From the NCBI GenBank assembly GCA_004525055.1, contig SPDF01000006.1, forward strand, positions 1 to 19,411: a stretch of DNA of 19,411 nucleotides, written 5' to 3'. Made by a program: the position numbers and the translations under genes. Of the stretch, positions 5,335 through 13,009 are shown piece after piece (position 1 is the first letter of the stretch; each line of letters starts with the position of its first letter). The notes beneath the pieces are model-generated. The model saw only the letters and a list, made by a program, of their open reading frames with translations, searched no databases and had not been told where the DNA came from. Origin of the DNA: Gemmatimonadales bacterium (GTDB lineage Bacteria; Gemmatimonadota; Gemmatimonadetes; Gemmatimonadales; GWC2-71-9).

Positions 5335-8028
5335 TTACTCCGCCGCGGCGGTGAAGATATGTACCAGATCCCGCGTCGAGCGGAGCTGGTTCCGGGCGGC
5401 AGCTGCGAGCTCCCCTCCGGGATCCGCACGCACCACCGCTTCCCAATGGTCTGACGCCTCCCGATAGCGCCGTACCCGGACCAATGCCGCGCCGTAGGCG
5501 AGACGCGCCCGTCCGGCGTCTGGGTCAAACCTCAACACCCGTTCGAACGCCTCGATTGCCTTATCGGGGCGGCCGTCCTCCAGCAACAGCTCTCCAAGCA
5601 GTGTCAGGGCCTCGAGATCCCACGGGTCAACGCCAAGCAGCGCGATGAGCGGTACCATCGCGGTCTTGGGTGTGTCCACCCGCCGGAGCAGCCTCGCGAG
5701 GGCCCGCGCCGCTTCGGAGTACGTCGGCAGCAGGTTCAGCGCGCGCTGAAAGGCGAGCCGGGCTCCAGTCCAGTTCTGGCGCTCCTCCTCCAGCGTCCCC
5801 AGCTCGAGCCAGACCTGCACCAACCCGCTGTCGAGTTGCAAGGCGGCCTGATATGCGTCGAGGGCGGCCTCACGTTCGCCGAGGCGGCGGGAGACGCCCG
5901 CCTGGAGCTGTAGGATGTCGGCCCGCCCAGGCGCGCGCGACTGGGCCTCCTGCAATGCATCGAGCGCGCGGACCGGATCGCCGGTGGCAAGTCGGACGCG
6001 GGCACAGGCCACGAGTGCTTCGACATGATTCGGCGCGAGCTGAGCCAGTCCCTCCGCCCCCGACACCGCCTCTTCTGCGCGGTGAAGGGCCAGGAGCGAC
6101 CGGACTTCGCCGAGCAGCGCGTTCACATCGGCAGGATCGGCGGTGCGGGCTTCGCGATACCGCTCGAGTGCCTCGCCGTGCAGCCCCCGCTTTCCGAAGA
6201 TATCGCCCAGGAGCACGGCGACCCGGGCGCGCGAGGCGCCTCGGCCGATGGCGCGGGTGAGCTCCGCGGAGGCCAATTCCAGGAGCCCCTTGCTGATGTA
6301 GTCCCGCGCGAGGGAGAGTGCGGCCTCCTCGGCGGCCGGGACGGCCGGCGCCGCGGGGGCGGCGGGTGCAAGGTCATTGAAGATCCCCTCGAGCACCGTC
6401 GCATCGAACACGAACGAGTCGCCCAGGTCGGCGGCAGTCACGTCGGCGCTGATTTCGGGCACGATCGCGATCAGCGGATCCTCGTACTGCAGGTCGATGG
6501 AGAGCTGGAACTTCTGCTGGATGTAATAAGGCTCGAGCTCCAGGGCCCGCTTGGTTGCGCGGAGGGCGCCGTCAAAATCTCCCAGCTGGCTCAGCGTGAA
6601 GCTCAGGTTGTAGTGCGCGGAGGCATAGTCGGGCGAGGCGTCCACCGCGCGGGCAAAGGCGTTCTTCGCATCCGCATACCGGTGGAGTTCCATCAGTACC
6701 AGGCCGATCCCATTCCAGGCGATCGCGTTGGTGGGATGGTCGCCGAGCACCGCGCGATAGGTCTCCAGCGCCGGCTGGAACTGCCGCAACTGGAGGAGGA
6801 GGAGGGCGAGGTTGAGGCGCGGAGCGGCGAGGTCGCGGCGCACTTGCATCGCGGCACGGAATGCCGCCTCCGCCTCGCCAGTGCCCGGCTCGTGCGCGAG
6901 GAGGACACCGAGATTGTTCCAGGCGAGGGCGTAGTCGGCGTCCAGCGAGATGGCGCGCTCGTAGGAATCGCGGGCGGCATCGCGCCGCCCGGCCTGGTGC
7001 AGGCACACGCCCCGCTCGTTCCAGACCTTGGGGGAATCGGCGTGTTCCTCGACCAGCGCGTCGTACAACTCCAGCGCACCGGCGAGGTCGCGGCGGAGGA
7101 GGTGCACCTCCGCCATGGCCTGCAGCGTGAGGCGCCGATCCTCGCCGTGATCGAGGGCCAGTCGATACTCTCGCAGCGCCTCCGGATAGTACCCCTTCTG
7201 GCGGAAGGCGAGCCCGAGATTGAAGTGGGCCAGGGTACCGCCCTCGGCGAGTGCCGGGCGCATCGAATCGGCAAGGGACTGACGGCCGGGCACCGATCCG
7301 TCGTCCGGACTGTCGATGGTCAAATTGGCCTGGGCGCGACCGAGGGTGGGGTTGAGCTCGATGGCTCGCTTCGTCGAGGCGCGGGCGTCGTCGTGCAGGC
7401 CCATGTCCCCGAGGACAAAGGCGAGGAGGTAGTGCGCGTCGGCGTAGTCGGGATTCCGGTGGACCGCCTGCCGCAGCGTCTCCAATGCCGCCTCGTTCAG
7501 TCCGCGGTTGTAGAGGGCCTCGCCGTAGTAGAAGAGGGCGACCGGGCTATCGGGATCCTGCTCAGCCGCCTGGCAGAACCAGTCCTCCGCCACCTCCACC
7601 CGCCCCCGCGCCTTCTCGGCGAGACCGAGCTGGAGAAGTGTCGGAATATCGTCGGGGTGCCACGCGAGGAGTGCCTCGAATTCCGCCACGGCTTCGTCAA
7701 TATGCCCGAGTGCCGCGTAGGCGCGGGCCAATTCCCAGCGCGCTTCGCGGTCGCCCGCCTCCCGACGGAGCCGCTCGCGCAACTCGGTGACACGCTGGTC
7801 GTAGTACCCACTCGCGCGATAGGTGATTTCGAGATTGCCCTGCGCCACCTGCATGCGGGGATCGAGCTCGAGGGCGCGGGAGAACTCGGCGACGGCCTCG
7901 GGGATGAGGCCCTTCTGGTAGTAGAGCACGCCGAGGTTGTTGTGGGCCCCGGCATCGGACGGATCAATGCGGCGGGCGAACGACCGCAGGACCGCGAGGT
8001 CCCGTTCGGGCAGCGCCGGACCGCCCAT
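5335..8028 (-). CDS. Large tetratricopeptide-repeat protein (897 aa)
   Basis: The protein is mostly TPR units of about 34 residues, starting at AHNNLGVLYYQKGLIPEAVAEF (28-49) and recurring with the W-LG-Y-A-P pattern, for example AHFNLGLAFRQKGYYPEALREY (267-288), AWNNLGVLLA (369-378), AWNGIGLVLM (437-446) and AHYNLSFTLSQLGDFDGAL (471-489). Two stretches break the array: ~236-262 and ~505-568. The second contains IAIVPEISADVTAADLGDS and FDATVLEGIFNDL and ends in an Ala/Pro tract; a second TPR block runs to the C-terminus. There is no signal peptide and no membrane segment, so it is probably a cytoplasmic scaffold. It starts with ATG 3 bases after cheC and ends 3 bases before the DUF4388 gene. 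Its position between the Che proteins and the roadblock/MglA genes suggests it links the two; that is inference. Confidence 0.9.
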   Translation of the reverse strand: MGGPALPERDLAVLRSFARRIDPSDAGAHNNLGVLYYQKGLIPEAVAEFSRALELDPRMQVAQGNLEITYRASGYYDQRVTELRERLRREAGDREARWELARAYAALGHIDEAVAEFEALLAWHPDDIPTLLQLGLAEKARGRVEVAEDWFCQAAEQDPDSPVALFYYGEALYNRGLNEAALETLRQAVHRNPDYADAHYLLAFVLGDMGLHDDARASTKRAIELNPTLGRAQANLTIDSPDDGSVPGRQSLADSMRPALAEGGTLAHFNLGLAFRQKGYYPEALREYRLALDHGEDRRLTLQAMAEVHLLRRDLAGALELYDALVEEHADSPKVWNERGVCLHQAGRRDAARDSYERAISLDADYALAWNNLGVLLAHEPGTGEAEAAFRAAMQVRRDLAAPRLNLALLLLQLRQFQPALETYRAVLGDHPTNAIAWNGIGLVLMELHRYADAKNAFARAVDASPDYASAHYNLSFTLSQLGDFDGALRATKRALELEPYYIQQKFQLSIDLQYEDPLIAIVPEISADVTAADLGDSFVFDATVLEGIFNDLAPAAPAAPAVPAAEEAALSLARDYISKGLLELASAELTRAIGRGASRARVAVLLGDIFGKRGLHGEALERYREARTADPADVNALLGEVRSLLALHRAEEAVSGAEGLAQLAPNHVEALVACARVRLATGDPVRALDALQEAQSRAPGRADILQLQAGVSRRLGEREAALDAYQAALQLDSGLVQVWLELGTLEEERQNWTGARLAFQRALNLLPTYSEAARALARLLRRVDTPKTAMVPLIALLGVDPWDLEALTLLGELLLEDGRPDKAIEAFERVLRFDPDAGRARLAYGAALVRVRRYREASDHWEAVVRADPGGELAAAARNQLRSTRDLVHIFTAAAE

Positions 8029-8031
8029 CGA

Positions 8032-8652
8032 TCAGCCGACGCGGATGGCGTCGAATATGGCCCGCAGCGACGCCAAGTCCGGTAGGAGGAGGAAGTGTCC
8101 CCTGAGGTTGGACGACTCACCGTCGAACTGAAATTCGGACTCGACGCAGAAGACGTAATCACGCTCCGAGCCGAAGTTGAGGTAGGTCGAGGTCAGCACC
8201 GCGGCGCTGAGGTCCACCACCAGGCTGGGCACGGAAGGCACCAGCATCATCCCCATGAAATCGCTGAGCGCGTTGAGGTAGGCGCTGCTCAGGATGTTAC
8301 CCACTTCCTTGATGCCCGACTGCTCCATCACCCCGAACTCCGTGGTGGTGCCGGGCGCGCGTCGAAGCAGTATGTCGCAGAGGTCGTACGCGGACGGCTC
8401 CGGAAAGAGGAGGAGTGTCCGGCCGGTCAGGTCTCCCATCATGTGCATCAGGACGGCGGCCACGACCTCCTCGGGGTTGCCGAGGACCTCGGAGACTTCC
8501 TCGAGCGGTGTGACCGTTACTTCGGGCACGGTAATCATGATCTTCTTGTTCGTCATCTGGGAGAGCGCCGTGGCCGCATGCCCCGCCCCGATGTTCGCCA
8601 CTTCCTTGAGGGCGTCGAACTGGAGCTCCTTTAAGTCGCGCACGTCTTCCAT
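8032..8652 (-). CDS. cheC: CheC-type CheY-P phosphatase
   Basis: A 206-residue CheC/CheX/FliY-family protein. Both CheC active-site signatures (D/S-x3-E-x2-N followed by a distant Pro) are present: DALKEVAN at 13-20 (D13, E17, N20), and a second copy in SGIKEVGN near residue 110 followed by the NALSDFMGMMLVPSVP segment. CheC removes phosphate from CheY and in several bacteria is stimulated by CheD; no CheD is in this window. I chose the ATG at 8652 because a good Shine-Dalgarno sequence lies 6 bases upstream and the family N-terminus begins there; the longer reading from 8682 overlaps cheA. It follows cheA by 10 bases. Having both motifs intact suggests an active phosphatase rather than a single-site CheX. 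Confidence 0.93.
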   Translation of the reverse strand: MEDVRDLKELQFDALKEVANIGAGHAATALSQMTNKKIMITVPEVTVTPLEEVSEVLGNPEEVVAAVLMHMMGDLTGRTLLLFPEPSAYDLCDILLRRAPGTTTEFGVMEQSGIKEVGNILSSAYLNALSDFMGMMLVPSVPSLVVDLSAAVLTSTYLNFGSERDYVFCVESEFQFDGESSNLRGHFLLLPDLASLRAIFDAIRVG

Positions 8653-8658
8653 ATGAGT

Positions 8659-8664
8659 CTCCCT
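8659..8664 (-). promoter_or_regulatory. Ribosome binding site for cheC
   Basis: AGGGAG on the minus strand, 6 bases before the ATG at 8652; it partly overlaps the cheA stop codon. It favours the shorter CheC start over the in-frame upstream start at 8682. Confidence 0.65.
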
Positions 8665-10627
8665 AGACGAGGGCAGCGGCATCCAGAATCAGTGCGGGTG
8701 TGCCGTCTGCGAGAATGGTGGCCCCGCTGAAAAGCGGCGCTGTCCCCTTGGGGGCATCAAACGTCTCGACCACCACTTCCTGTTGTCCAATCAGCGAATC
8801 CACAACGACGGCCGACCGGCGGTCGCCCACTTCCAACACCAACCCGGGCCGCCGAGCCGGAATCTCCCCTCCTTCGACACCGAGCAGGGTCCGGAGGTGC
8901 ACACTCGGGATGACCCGGTCCCGCAGGACAATCGCTTCACGCCCGTTGACCTCTGTGGCCGGCTGCACATCGAAATCCACGGTTTCAGCCACGTACGACA
9001 GCGGCAAGAGATAGCGCTCGGTTCCGACCCTGGCCGTCAGCACCCGCAGAATCGCGAGAGTCAGTGGGAGGCGGAGGGTGAACGTCGTCCCGGTGCCTGG
9101 GACGCTCGAGATCTCCACCGCCCCACCCTGGGCCCGGACGCGAGTGAGGACCACGTCGATGCCGACCCCGCGACCGGAGACGCTGCTCACCCGTTCCGCT
9201 GTGCTGAACCCTGGTCGCCCCAGAACCTTGAGCAAGAGGTCGTCGGAAAGGGTCTCGACCTCGGGCCCGATCACGCCTTCCCGCTTTGCCTTGGCCAGGA
9301 TGGCCCGGCGGTCGATGCCCCGGCCATCGTCCTGGATTCGGATTGCGACACTGCTGTGTTCGCGGGCCGCCGACAGGACCAGGCGCCCCTCCGCCGGCTT
9401 GCCATGCCGCTGCCGCTCATCCGGCAACTCCAGGCCGTGATCCACCGCATTCCGCAAGAGATGCAGCAGCGGGTCGCCCAGCTCATCGACAATGGCGCGG
9501 TCGAGTTCAATGCCCTCGCCCTCCATCTCGAACCGCACCTCCTTGCCGAGATGTCGGGCCAGGTCGCGCACCGCACGCGGGAACCGGTCAAACACCTGCC
9601 ACACCGGCGTCATCCGGGCCTCGATAATCTCTGCCTGCAGGTCCGAGACCAACCGGCTGATTCGGGCGCCAAGCGCCTCGAGTTCGCCTCCGGGGTCGAG
9701 CTGCGCCAGTTCCACCAGCCTGTTCCGCGCCACCACCAGTTCGCCGACCTGGCTCATGAGAGCGTCCAGCCGCCGCCGGTCAACACGGATCTGCCCGCTC
9801 CGGGCGGATGGGGCGACGGGTGCAGCCGGCTCAGCCGCGGTCGGGATGCGCCACTCGGCGGTCTGGACGGTGTCGGCATCGACCGCGACGCTGGCGATTT
9901 CGCCCGCCGCCTCGATGGCCGCCACGATTTGGGACTCACCGAGCGGGGCTTCGAGACGGAAGGTGAACCGCCCGTCGAATCCCTGCGCGTCGAACGAGAC
10001 GGCCGGCGGCATCACGCCGGTGACCTTGCCCAGCTGCTCCGCCCGTCGGAGAGCAAGGTGCGCACGCGCACCGATGAGCTGCGCGTCCTGACGAATCTCG
10101 ACGCGCACCACGCGCCCCGCGTGGCCCTCAAGATCGGCCGACGGGATCGGTGCCACCGCGAGCATCGGCACTTCAGGCGCAGATTTCGGCGGGGCGGCCT
10201 TCTTCCCTTTTCGAGCCCCCCCCTTCCCCTTCTTCACCGGAGCAGCGTCCGCGACCGCCGCCGCCTCAAGCGCAGCCTGCAGCTCCCCTGCATCGAACGT
10301 GGCGTCCGTTCCGGCCGCCGCCTCATCCACTCCGCGTTCCAGTGCGTCGACCGCCTTGAGCAGGAGGTCCACCGCACCTGCACCCCCGGGCGCGCGCCCC
10401 CCCCGGATGGCATCGAGCAGGTGTTCCGTGCGGTGGGCCAGGTCGGCCAACCGCACATAACCCATAGTGGCCGCCATGCCCTTGAGCGAATGGATGGCCC
10501 GAAACAGTCCCGCCACCGCGTCGCTGGAACCGGGCTCCCGCTCCCATTCGAGCAGCAGCCGGTTGCAGGCCGTCAGGTGTTCGCGGCTCTCGGCAAGGAA
10601 GAGGGCGGCGTACTTGTTCAGGTCCAT
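8663..10627 (-). CDS. cheA: Chemotaxis histidine kinase CheA
   Basis: A 654-residue CheA with all five regions. P1/HPt has the phospho-accepting H46 in IHSLKG. A basic Lys/Gly/Ala linker (130-150) follows. A P2-like ferredoxin fold (~170-250, RVVRVEIRQDAQLIGARAHL) should bind the response regulator. P3 dimerisation is ~278-345 (LMSQVGELVVARNRL). P4 kinase is ~350-520, with N box HLLRNAVDHGLE (389-400), G1 DDGRGID (433-439), GFSTA (473-477), G2 SGRGVGIDVV (484-493) and GTGTTF. P5, the CheW-like domain, runs from 523 to the end. It autophosphorylates on receptor signals and passes phosphate to CheY. It sits 4 bases after cheY. Two runs of eight G (coding strand) fall in the linkers after P1. 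Confidence 0.97.
   Translation of the reverse strand: MDLNKYAALFLAESREHLTACNRLLLEWEREPGSSDAVAGLFRAIHSLKGMAATMGYVRLADLAHRTEHLLDAIRGGRAPGGAGAVDLLLKAVDALERGVDEAAAGTDATFDAGELQAALEAAAVADAAPVKKGKGGARKGKKAAPPKSAPEVPMLAVAPIPSADLEGHAGRVVRVEIRQDAQLIGARAHLALRRAEQLGKVTGVMPPAVSFDAQGFDGRFTFRLEAPLGESQIVAAIEAAGEIASVAVDADTVQTAEWRIPTAAEPAAPVAPSARSGQIRVDRRRLDALMSQVGELVVARNRLVELAQLDPGGELEALGARISRLVSDLQAEIIEARMTPVWQVFDRFPRAVRDLARHLGKEVRFEMEGEGIELDRAIVDELGDPLLHLLRNAVDHGLELPDERQRHGKPAEGRLVLSAAREHSSVAIRIQDDGRGIDRRAILAKAKREGVIGPEVETLSDDLLLKVLGRPGFSTAERVSSVSGRGVGIDVVLTRVRAQGGAVEISSVPGTGTTFTLRLPLTLAILRVLTARVGTERYLLPLSYVAETVDFDVQPATEVNGREAIVLRDRVIPSVHLRTLLGVEGGEIPARRPGLVLEVGDRRSAVVVDSLIGQQEVVVETFDAPKGTAPLFSGATILADGTPALILDAAALV
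10216..10223 (-). repeat. G8 homopolymer tract in cheA linker
   Basis: Eight C on the plus strand, read as eight G in cheA within the Lys/Gly-rich linker between P1 and P2 (codons for Lys-Gly-Gly-Ala). A gain or loss of one base would end or alter the protein before the kinase domain. Confidence 0.9.
10397..10404 (-). repeat. Second G8 homopolymer tract in cheA
   Basis: Another run of eight G on the coding strand, near codons 76-78, in the Arg-Gly-Gly-Arg turn of the P1 region, about 180 bases upstream of the first tract. Confidence 0.9.
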
Positions 10628-10631
10628 GGCA

Positions 10632-10994
10632 TCAGCCGAGGACGCGCTGAACCGCCTCGAGCACCCGGGAAGGTTGGAAGGGCTTTACGACGAAGTCCTT
10701 GGCACCGGCCTGAATCGCCTCGACGACCAGGGCCTGCTGCCCCATGGCGCTGCACATCAGGATCTTCGCCTCGGGCGCTTCCCGGCAGATTTCGCGAACG
10801 GCGTCGATGCCGCCCATATCGGGCATGACAATGTCCATGGTGACGAGATCGGGTTTCAGCTGGCGATACTTCTCGACCGCCTGCACCCCGGTCTCGGCTT
10901 CACCCACCACCTCGAAGCCCGCCTGGGTGAGAATGTCGCTGATCATCGTCCGCATGAAGATGGCATCGTCGCATACCAGGACCGTGTGGCTCAC
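10632..10994 (-). CDS. cheY: CheY-type single-domain response regulator
   Basis: A 120-residue stand-alone receiver domain with the full set of catalytic residues: acidic pair D9/D10 for Mg2+, phospho-acceptor D54 in VTMDIVMPDMGG, S82 at the conserved Ser/Thr position (MCSAMGQ) and K104 in VKPF. There is no output domain, so it should act by protein contact, taking phosphate from CheA and losing it through CheC. Position 100-103 reads DFVV, so the F/Y switch residue is near F101. The start is GTG, with GGAG 8 bases upstream. It lies 18 bases after cheW and 4 before cheA. Without flagellar genes in view its target is unknown; the TPR/PATAN/MglA proteins encoded downstream are candidates. Confidence 0.95.
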   Translation of the reverse strand: MSHTVLVCDDAIFMRTMISDILTQAGFEVVGEAETGVQAVEKYRQLKPDLVTMDIVMPDMGGIDAVREICREAPEAKILMCSAMGQQALVVEAIQAGAKDFVVKPFQPSRVLEAVQRVLG

Positions 10995-11012
10995 AGGTCA
11001 GGCTCCAGGCGT

Positions 11013-11486
11013 CTAAGAGGTTCGTGAAAAGGAGCGGTCGGCGCCGCTGGTAGCGCTGAGCAATGGAGCCAGCAGCGCCTCGGTATCCAGTACCACGAAA
11101 TGGCGGCCATCCCGACGTCCAATTGCCTTGACGAGCCGGACATCCACACCAGGCAGCGCCTCACGCGCTTCAAGCTGATCCGCCGGAATTTCGAACAGGT
11201 CGTCCACCCGACCCACCGCCAGCCCGAGCCGACGAGTCCCGACATCGACGACCAACAGTGCCCCTTCGTGTTCTGGGAGGGGTGCCCGATCGAGCAATCG
11301 GTGACCGTCGACGACCGTGAGAAGAGTGCCCCGAAGATTGACCAGGCCGAGGACGGTGTCTGGGGCTCCAGGGATTCGGGTAATCGGGAGGGGCGCCAGA
11401 ATTTCACGGGCACTGCTGGCGAGCATCCCACAAGCCAGATTGCCCACCTGAAAAACGACGACGCGCACCGCCTGAGAGTCAGCCAT
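11013..11486 (-). CDS. cheW: Chemotaxis coupling protein CheW
   Basis: A 157-residue CheW domain: FQVGNLACGMLASSAREIL at the N-terminus, then ITRIPGAPDTVLGLVNLRGTLLTVVD, the family core that contacts CheA P5 and receptors, then LGLAVGRVDDLFEI. CheW bridges chemoreceptors and CheA in signalling arrays at the membrane. I placed the start at ATG 11486, where the domain begins; the longer reading from 11603 would add 39 residues without family resemblance and run antiparallel to nothing but the rluD coding end. The first 8 bases overlap the end of rluD, so it may be translated from the same message. Only a weak AGAG precedes the ATG. Confidence 0.95.
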   Translation of the reverse strand: MADSQAVRVVVFQVGNLACGMLASSAREILAPLPITRIPGAPDTVLGLVNLRGTLLTVVDGHRLLDRAPLPEHEGALLVVDVGTRRLGLAVGRVDDLFEIPADQLEAREALPGVDVRLVKAIGRRDGRHFVVLDTEALLAPLLSATSGADRSFSRTS

Positions 11487-12489
11487 CTCTATTAAAGAAA
11501 AGAAGATAGCGAAGAGCCTCACCGGGAGCAACAGAGATGGAGTCGCCTGCCGCGAGCTCCAGCGCCTGCTGCAGATCGGCCGGCCATTCTGACCGGAATT
11601 CAACCGCCTCTTCGGTCACCGGATGCTTGAAGGCCAGCGAGGCGGCGTGCAGCGCCTGCCGCCCGGCGGCACGTTCGACGGCCTCGGCGATCAACCGGGG
11701 CGACCCCGATATCCGGCGGCTCCCGCCCGCACCGTAGACCGGGTCCCCGACGACCGGATGGCCAATATGGGCCAGATGCACCCGGATCTGGTGGGTACGA
11801 CCGGAGTGTAGTTCGAGGCGCAGCAAGTCGGCGACCTGGAATCGGGCGATGCACCACGCATCGGTCCGCGCGGCACGGCCCTCGGCCAGGACGGCCATCC
11901 GTTTGCGATCACCCGGGTGCCTCCCGAGCGGGGCCTCGATGCGCGTCGGGTTCTCATCGAGATGCCCCCACACCAGCGCGGCATACACCCGGCGGATTCG
12001 GCGGGCGGCCAGCATCTGGCCGAGCCGGCGGTGGGCCAGGTCGGTCTTGGCGACCAGCATCAGCCCGGAGGTGTCCTTGTCGAGGCGATGGACGATGCCC
12101 GGGCGCCCTTCGGCCCCCCCGGAGAGGGTTGTGCCCCGGGCCACCAGCGCATTGACGAGGGTGTCGTCCCAGTGCCCGGGGGCGGGGTGGACGACCAATC
12201 CCGCCGGCTTGTCGATGACGGCGAGGTGTTCGTCCTCGAAGATCACAGTCAGGGGAATGTCGGCGGGGCGGATTTGCCGCGGCGGCTCGCCCTCCGGCAG
12301 GGTCACCTCGACGGCATCGCCCCGGATGAGAAGCCGCGAAGCGCGCGCCACCTTGCCGTTGACCGTTACCAGCTTGTCGGCCACCAGCCGGGCCGCCTGG
12401 GTGCGTGAATACTGGAGTTGATCGGCCAGAAAGCGATCGAGCCGTTCGGTGCCGTCGGCGAGGACGGTGAATCGCTGGGGTGGGGTCAT
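11479..12489 (-). CDS. rluD: RluA/RluD-family 23S rRNA pseudouridine synthase
   Basis: A 336-residue protein with an S4 RNA-binding domain at ~13-65 (RLDRFLADQLQYSRTQAARL, VTVNGKV) and the RluA catalytic domain from ~80. The active-site motif GIVHRLDKDTSG (131-142) carries catalytic D137. Further family motifs are DKPAGLVVHP (93-102), LHSGRTHQIRVHLAHIGHP and GDPVYG. The family converts uridines in 23S rRNA to pseudouridine; the S4 domain plus position next to lspA matches the RluD/YlyB branch. It starts with ATG 10 bases after lspA. The C-terminus is AT-richer than the rest and overlaps cheW. The exact RNA target is inferred from family. Confidence 0.95.
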   Translation of the reverse strand: MTPPQRFTVLADGTERLDRFLADQLQYSRTQAARLVADKLVTVNGKVARASRLLIRGDAVEVTLPEGEPPRQIRPADIPLTVIFEDEHLAVIDKPAGLVVHPAPGHWDDTLVNALVARGTTLSGGAEGRPGIVHRLDKDTSGLMLVAKTDLAHRRLGQMLAARRIRRVYAALVWGHLDENPTRIEAPLGRHPGDRKRMAVLAEGRAARTDAWCIARFQVADLLRLELHSGRTHQIRVHLAHIGHPVVGDPVYGAGGSRRISGSPRLIAEAVERAAGRQALHAASLAFKHPVTEEAVEFRSEWPADLQQALELAAGDSISVAPGEALRYLLFFNRDG

Positions 12490-12499
12490 GAGGCCGGCC

Positions 12500-13009
12500 T
12501 CAGCCGGCCGACGCAGCTTCGTGGCGGGCCTGTCGGTTGTCTTCCATCCAGAGGGAAATGGCGAGCGCCACCGCGCCGCAGGTCACGGCGATGTCCGCGA
12601 CATTGAATGTCGGCCAGCGCAGGCTGCCGATGCCGAAATCGAGGAAGTCCACCACGCCGCGGGGGCTCCGGATCCGGTCGACGAGGTTACCAGCTGCTCC
12701 GCCGGCAACGAGCCCGAGCGCGATTTGCCGCAGCCGATCGCCGGTCTCGGCCGTGGCCGACATCCGGGTAAGCAACACCACGGCGCCGAGGGCCAGGGCG
12801 AGGAAGATCCACCGGGAGTAGACGCCGAGATGCAACCCAAATGCGGCGCCGGGATTGTAGACCAGGGAGAGCTGAAACCACTCCCCCAGAATCGGAATGC
12901 CCGTGGTCCGCAGCAGGTACGCTTCGGCCACGAGCTTCGTCAGGGCATCGAGGAGGAGAACGCCGAGGGCGGTGCCGAAGAACAGCCGCCGCTCACCGGC
13001 GCTTGGCAT
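12500..13009 (-). CDS. lspA: Lipoprotein signal peptidase (signal peptidase II)
   Basis: A 169-residue inner-membrane aspartyl protease that removes signal peptides from diacylated prolipoproteins. Conserved pieces: hydrophobic N-terminal segment with LLLDALTK (18-25), YNPGAAFG (51-58), GNLVDRI (107-113), VVDFLDF (119-125) and FNVADIAV (135-142). Aspartates D111, D121 and D139 include the catalytic pair. Four hydrophobic segments are visible. I chose ATG 13009 because two purine-rich AAGGA elements precede it and the family N-terminus starts there; the frame extends to 13060 with a Ser/Arg/Lys-rich stretch inside the DksA gene. The start overlaps the upstream gene by 17 bases. Confidence 0.95.
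   Translation of the reverse strand: MPSAGERRLFFGTALGVLLLDALTKLVAEAYLLRTTGIPILGEWFQLSLVYNPGAAFGLHLGVYSRWIFLALALGAVVLLTRMSATAETGDRLRQIALGLVAGGAAGNLVDRIRSPRGVVDFLDFGIGSLRWPTFNVADIAVTCGAVALAISLWMEDNRQARHEAASAG

Noticed and set aside
5335..8028. TPR protein as an O-GlcNAc transferase or kinase regulator with an enzyme domain
   Set aside because: The last residues are still TPR-like helices; no glycosyltransferase or other catalytic motif is visible.
6025..8085. Plus-strand open frame of about 690 codons opposite the TPR gene
   Set aside because: Mirror of a periodic TPR coding sequence; no start signal or family motif. The minus-strand TPR protein explains the region fully.
8783..10828. Plus-strand open frame of about 680 codons opposite cheA
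   Set aside because: cheA on the minus strand has every expected box; the antisense product has no family resemblance.
11487..11515. AT-rich stretch before cheW as a promoter
   Set aside because: It encodes the last residues of RluD (LLFFNRD), which accounts for its composition; I found no convincing pair of promoter boxes.
11487..11603. Upstream start for cheW at 11603
   Set aside because: It would add 39 residues unlike CheW and overlap rluD by over 120 bases; the domain starts at the ATG at 11486.
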